Shown here piece by piece: positions 41,202 to 42,024 of a stretch of 42,024 nucleotides of DNA. The translations under genes and the position numbers were made by a program. The stretch's first letter is position 1; each line of letters opens with the position of its first letter. The notes under the pieces were generated by a model. The model had not been told where the DNA came from and searched no databases. It saw only the letters and a program-made list of their open reading frames with translations. This DNA is from an uncultured Lachnospiraceae bacterium. GTDB taxonomy: Bacteria; Bacillota; Clostridia; Lachnospirales; Lachnospiraceae. The stretch covers positions 1 to 42,024 of the forward strand of contig CAMNSD010000037.1 in NCBI GenBank assembly GCA_946554445.1, in the 5' to 3' direction.

Positions 41202-41831
41202 TTACCACTCGTTCAAGAACTTCTGCAATTTTTCCACAAACTGCCCGATATGCAAACCATCTACAAAAGAATGATGCGCCTGCACAGAAATCGGCATCCA
41301 GACTTCTCCATCCTTTTCATAGTACTTGCCCCAGTCAAAAAGAGGTGTGGCATTATCTTTCTTTCCCGAGTTTGTATGCGATATATGGGTATAGGTAACC
41401 CAGGGCATAGGCGAACACTGAAAAACATCATTTCCTAATGGTCCTGTAAAATATTCCTTCTGTTCATCTGCTGTTCTTGATGCCAACTCACAGTATTCCT
41501 TCAAATCATCTGTCATGGGAACATTCACTACTTTAAACAGGCCTGTATCCTTATTCAAATAAGTAAATGCGGTATCTATTCTGTCGTAAAGAACAACTTG
41601 TCCATCTACAAAGCGGTAACGAAAAGCTTCTATATCATTCGCACATCTACACACCGCATATACCATAGCTATCGTAAAGGATAATTCTTCTTCCTTAATC
41701 ATTCGCTTAAAATTTGTAATATCTGCTTCAAATGTCACACAAAAGGCAGGCTCCACACTGTTTCTGAAAACCGCACAGTGCATTGCTCTTTCCCATGTTT
41801 TTTCATCTATTATCTGATATGAATTAGCCAT
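41202..41831 (-). CDS. Chloramphenicol acetyltransferase-like protein (CatA fold)
   Basis: 209 residues of the CAT family. The catalytic-histidine motif AHHSFVDGLHIGQFVEKLQ lies near the C-terminus (resistance enzymes read HHxVCDGFH). Earlier segments SFTIAMVYAVCRCANDIEAF and FRYRFVDGQVVLYDRID match the CAT trimer core. Many chromosomal CAT-like proteins of this divergent group do not confer chloramphenicol resistance. The true acceptor is uncertain. Confidence 0.82.
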   Translation of the reverse strand: MANSYQIIDEKTWERAMHCAVFRNSVEPAFCVTFEADITNFKRMIKEEELSFTIAMVYAVCRCANDIEAFRYRFVDGQVVLYDRIDTAFTYLNKDTGLFKVVNVPMTDDLKEYCELASRTADEQKEYFTGPLGNDVFQCSPMPWVTYTHISHTNSGKKDNATPLFDWGKYYEKDGEVWMPISVQAHHSFVDGLHIGQFVEKLQKFLNEW

Positions 41832-41884
41832 ATATCTGTCCCTCCAGACGCGGATTTGTCCTATAAATCACTTTTGAAAATATC

Positions 41885-42024
41885 CTATTCAAACCAAGCT
41901 ACCGCTCTAATAGGAGAACCGTCACAGTTGTCCAGCTTCAACGGGAAACAACTGAACCAAAATAAATCTCTGCCACATAACTCTAAGTTTTTAAGATTTT
42001 CAATATTTACAATATCACACTTTT
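41885..42024 (-). CDS. Cyclase/kynurenine formamidase-family protein, C-terminal end (partial)
   Basis: The frame enters from the window edge and stops at 41885. 46 codons are visible: CDIVNIENLKNLELCGRDLF, WFSCFPLKLDNCDGSPIRAV, AWFE. The ending FPLKLDNCDGSPIRAVAW is typical of the C-terminus of cyclase-family metal-dependent amidohydrolases. The metal-binding residues lie outside the window. Confidence 0.65.
   Translation of the reverse strand, partial: KCDIVNIENLKNLELCGRDLFWFSCFPLKLDNCDGSPIRAVAWFE

Noticed and set aside
28011..41900. Classical integron attC sites between the array genes
   Set aside because: I looked for paired RYYYAAC/GTTRRRY sites at the junctions. The shared leader motif does not contain them and no integrase gene is in the window.
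1..42024. CRISPR arrays, rRNA genes, prophage or transposase genes
   Set aside because: No regularly spaced repeats, no rRNA-like sequence and no transposase, integrase or phage structural proteins were seen.

Overview
The window reads as chromosomal DNA of a low-to-moderate GC Clostridia member, most likely Lachnospiraceae. The basis is the gene set: class III fructose-1,6-bisphosphatase, a YerC-type TrpR repressor, a DUF1836 protein, TypA, and a lysine riboswitch in front of dapA. There are also many small accessory families (DUF3781, DUF6434/SAP, TfoX C-terminal domain, DUF2007) that I associate with that group. No rRNA, CRISPR array or intact transposase was found. One tRNA-Gly(CCC) is present.

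Positions 1-2200 hold a type II restriction-modification cluster on the minus strand: two beta-class DNA methyltransferases and a PD-(D/E)XK nuclease that may be frameshifted at the window edge. Positions 2.3-11 kb hold housekeeping and envelope genes on the minus strand: rlmD, a small acidic membrane protein, pcrA, an SPFH/zinc-ribbon protein, pspA, a cytosolic-signalling MCP and an EamA transporter. tRNA-Gly follows. Positions 11.4-27 kb are mostly ordinary core genes in both orientations: an orphan SsuA/THI5-like lipoprotein, HPt and DUF1836 proteins, YerC, a degenerate LytM protein, a cold-shock protein, a eukaryotic-type HisA, a low-complexity lipoprotein, fbp, dapB, dapA, a sulfatase-fold membrane enzyme, a cobalamin adenosyltransferase, a tandem-OB ssDNA-binding protein and typA. 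Regulatory DNA is legible here. dapA has a near-consensus promoter, a lysine riboswitch and an attenuator. typA has a consensus promoter followed by a leader of about 260 nt with a long nested hairpin. A 304-bp MITE-like element with terminal inverted repeats and an exact 8-bp target duplication sits between dapA and dapB.

From about 27 kb to the end the character changes. The DNA is more AT-rich, every gene is on the minus strand, genes are short and tightly packed, and they encode unrelated accessory functions (GNATs, flavodoxins, small-molecule methyltransferases, ferredoxin, HD hydrolase, nucleoside phosphorylase, CAT-like enzyme, small membrane proteins). Between and inside them lie gene ends and gene fragments. 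A second ferredoxin 3' end, extra copies of the DUF3781 3' end (one apparently fused to a GNAT), a duplicated 5' end and three genes with deleted middles can be seen. Many start codons are preceded by a similar leader (plus-strand form AATCCYGAYTCATC). I read this as a cassette-like accumulation zone in which small genes are gained, joined at their ends and decayed. It is the most interesting part of the window; the mechanism is not visible from the sequence.
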